Origin: Planococcus halocryophilus
Lineage (GTDB): Bacteria > Bacillota > Bacilli > Bacillales_A > Planococcaceae
DNA: 64,000 nucleotides
Direction: 5' to 3'
Assembly: GCF_001687585.2 (NCBI RefSeq)
Contig: NZ_CP016537.2
Location: forward strand, 406,001 to 470,000
Shown piece after piece: positions 63,265 through 64,000 of this stretch (position 1 is its first letter; each line of letters opens with the position of its first letter). The notes beneath the pieces were generated by a model. That model was not told the origin of the DNA. It saw nothing but the letters and a program-made list of their open reading frames with translations, and searched no databases. The position numbers were made by a program, and so were the translations under genes.

Positions 63265-63684
63265 TTATTTAACGATAATAACAGGTGATTGAACGCGTTT
63301 AGCTACTTTATGGCTAACGCTGCCAAGTACCATTTCTTGAAGTGAGTTTAATCCGCGGCTACCGATTAGCACAACGTCATAGCCAACTTCATTCGCATGC
63401 TTGACGATAGTGGGTCCTGGAATGCCGTGAAGCGTTTTGGTTTCAAAATTAATATCGGCAGAACGAAAAATTTCTTCGAGTGGCACTAAATGCTTGCGAC
63501 GTTCCAAATGAACTTCGTCACTGCTTTGGCCATGAAGAATCTCAGTACGAGCTTTTTCATAATCAATCACATAAAGCAAAGTGATGAATGCTTGTGGATT
63601 GGCTTTAGCCATTCTTACTGCTTCGTGAGCAGCGCGTTTTGAATGATCCGAGCCATCTGCTGCAACTAAAATTTTCTCATACAT
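63265..63684 (-). CDS. Universal stress protein UspA family
   Basis: 139 residues. MYEKILVAADGSDHSKRAAHEAVRMA opens the fold. The ATP-binding signature IGSRGLNSLQEMVLGSVSHKVAKRVQSPVIIV (G-x2-G-x9-GS) is intact, so it should bind ATP. Follows the STAS gene by 12 nt on the same strand; fusion or pairing of SulP transporters with Usp proteins is common. GGAGGATG precedes the ATG. Confidence 0.9.
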   Translation of the reverse strand: MYEKILVAADGSDHSKRAAHEAVRMAKANPQAFITLLYVIDYEKARTEILHGQSSDEVHLERRKHLVPLEEIFRSADINFETKTLHGIPGPTIVKHANEVGYDVVLIGSRGLNSLQEMVLGSVSHKVAKRVQSPVIIVK

Positions 63685-63696
63685 AGAGCATCCTCC

Positions 63697-64000
63697 TTAT
63701 GATGTACCTTTACCAGCATTGCTATAGGTTGCTAACTTATCGACAAGTTTTTGGCTTGAAGAGTTCAACCCAACAATTGTGACACTTTGTCCTTGCGCTT
63801 GTAGTTTGTTCATAACTCGGTCGATGGCACCAACACCTGAGTCGTCCCAAACGGTAGCATCTGTAAAGTCTAAAACAACTTCTTTCGAAACTTCTAAGTT
63901 GTCGAATTCAGAGACAAAGTCTTGAGAAGAAGCGAAGAACAATTGTCCGTGTATCGTATATCTATTCGACACATTGCTTTCCAATCCTTCTTTGCGCACT
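63697..64000 (-). CDS. STAS-domain C-terminus of a SulP-type transporter (partial)
   Basis: At least 100 residues running in from the right edge, open at the edge. YTIHGQLFFASSQDFVSEF..VVLDFTDATVWDDSGVGAIDRVMNKLQAQGQSVTIVGLN is a STAS fold with the loop DxSG equivalent DDSGVGA. Such domains end SulP anion transporters (sulfate or bicarbonate); the membrane part would lie beyond 64000. It could alternatively be a lone anti-sigma antagonist-like protein, less likely given the downstream uspA. Confidence 0.75.
   Translation of the reverse strand, partial: VRKEGLESNVSNRYTIHGQLFFASSQDFVSEFDNLEVSKEVVLDFTDATVWDDSGVGAIDRVMNKLQAQGQSVTIVGLNSSSQKLVDKLATYSNAGKGTS

Overview
The window looks like chromosomal core DNA from a low-GC Gram-positive bacterium of the Bacillales. 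Planococcaceae (a Planococcus or Planomicrobium-like organism) is my best guess. The supports are strong AGGAGG-type ribosome sites, sigma-A promoters, rho-independent hairpins, and Bacillus-type systems such as DesK/DesR, YclNOPQ, OpuD/OpuB and an AmtB/P-II pair. No rRNA, tRNA, phage, insertion sequence or CRISPR array was seen. The assignment rests on recognised families, not on a search.

Layout. 1-6.8 kb: ATP-pyrophosphatase and GNAT genes, a lipoprotein, an M15 peptidase, a nitroreductase, a small hydrolase and an rRNA-type methyltransferase. 7-13.4 kb: a CcpA-controlled acyl-CoA synthetase, a degenerate ZIP-like membrane protein, a 56-residue small protein and the cydDC exporter. 13.4-17 kb: a diverged copy of a structured repeat and the des-desK-desR cold/membrane-fluidity module. 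17-21 kb: compatible-solute uptake (putP, opuD). 21.6-24.7 kb: hflX and an ABC exporter. 25.8-29.6 kb: Fur-controlled yclNOPQ iron-siderophore uptake. 29.6-31.4 kb: glnK-amt with GlnR/TnrA boxes. 31-38.9 kb: a DNA glycosylase, zupT, an MFS (NiaP-like) carrier and a three-gene opuB system. 39.1-44.8 kb: a five-gene acyl-CoA degradation operon with FadR and CcpA sites. 44.8-50.5 kb: a tandem 121-bp repeat, a tryptophan T-box and a trpD-trpC-trp(FB)-trpA operon, then a 3-methyladenine glycosylase. 50.5-64 kb: a DJ-1-like protein, arsB, GNAT, ppaC, DsbA-like, azoR, a 21-bp periodic array, an FAD/Rieske oxidoreductase, yceI, murB, a penicillin-acylase homologue, paired fluoride channels, uspA and the end of a STAS-domain protein.

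How it fits together. Much of the window concerns membrane and osmotic homeostasis (des, desKR, putP, opuD, opuB) and carbon, nitrogen and iron economy. Global regulators leave readable operators: CcpA (two cre sites), FadR, Fur (up to three boxes) and GlnR/TnrA (two boxes). The trp operon is unusual: a T-box leads straight into trpD with no trpE or trpG in the operon, and trpF is fused in frame to trpB.

The least explained signals are non-coding. One is a roughly 120-bp element in three copies, with compensatory stem changes between copies. The other is a run of nine GGACAGT units at a 21-bp period, split by a perfect hairpin, between azoR and an FAD/Rieske gene.
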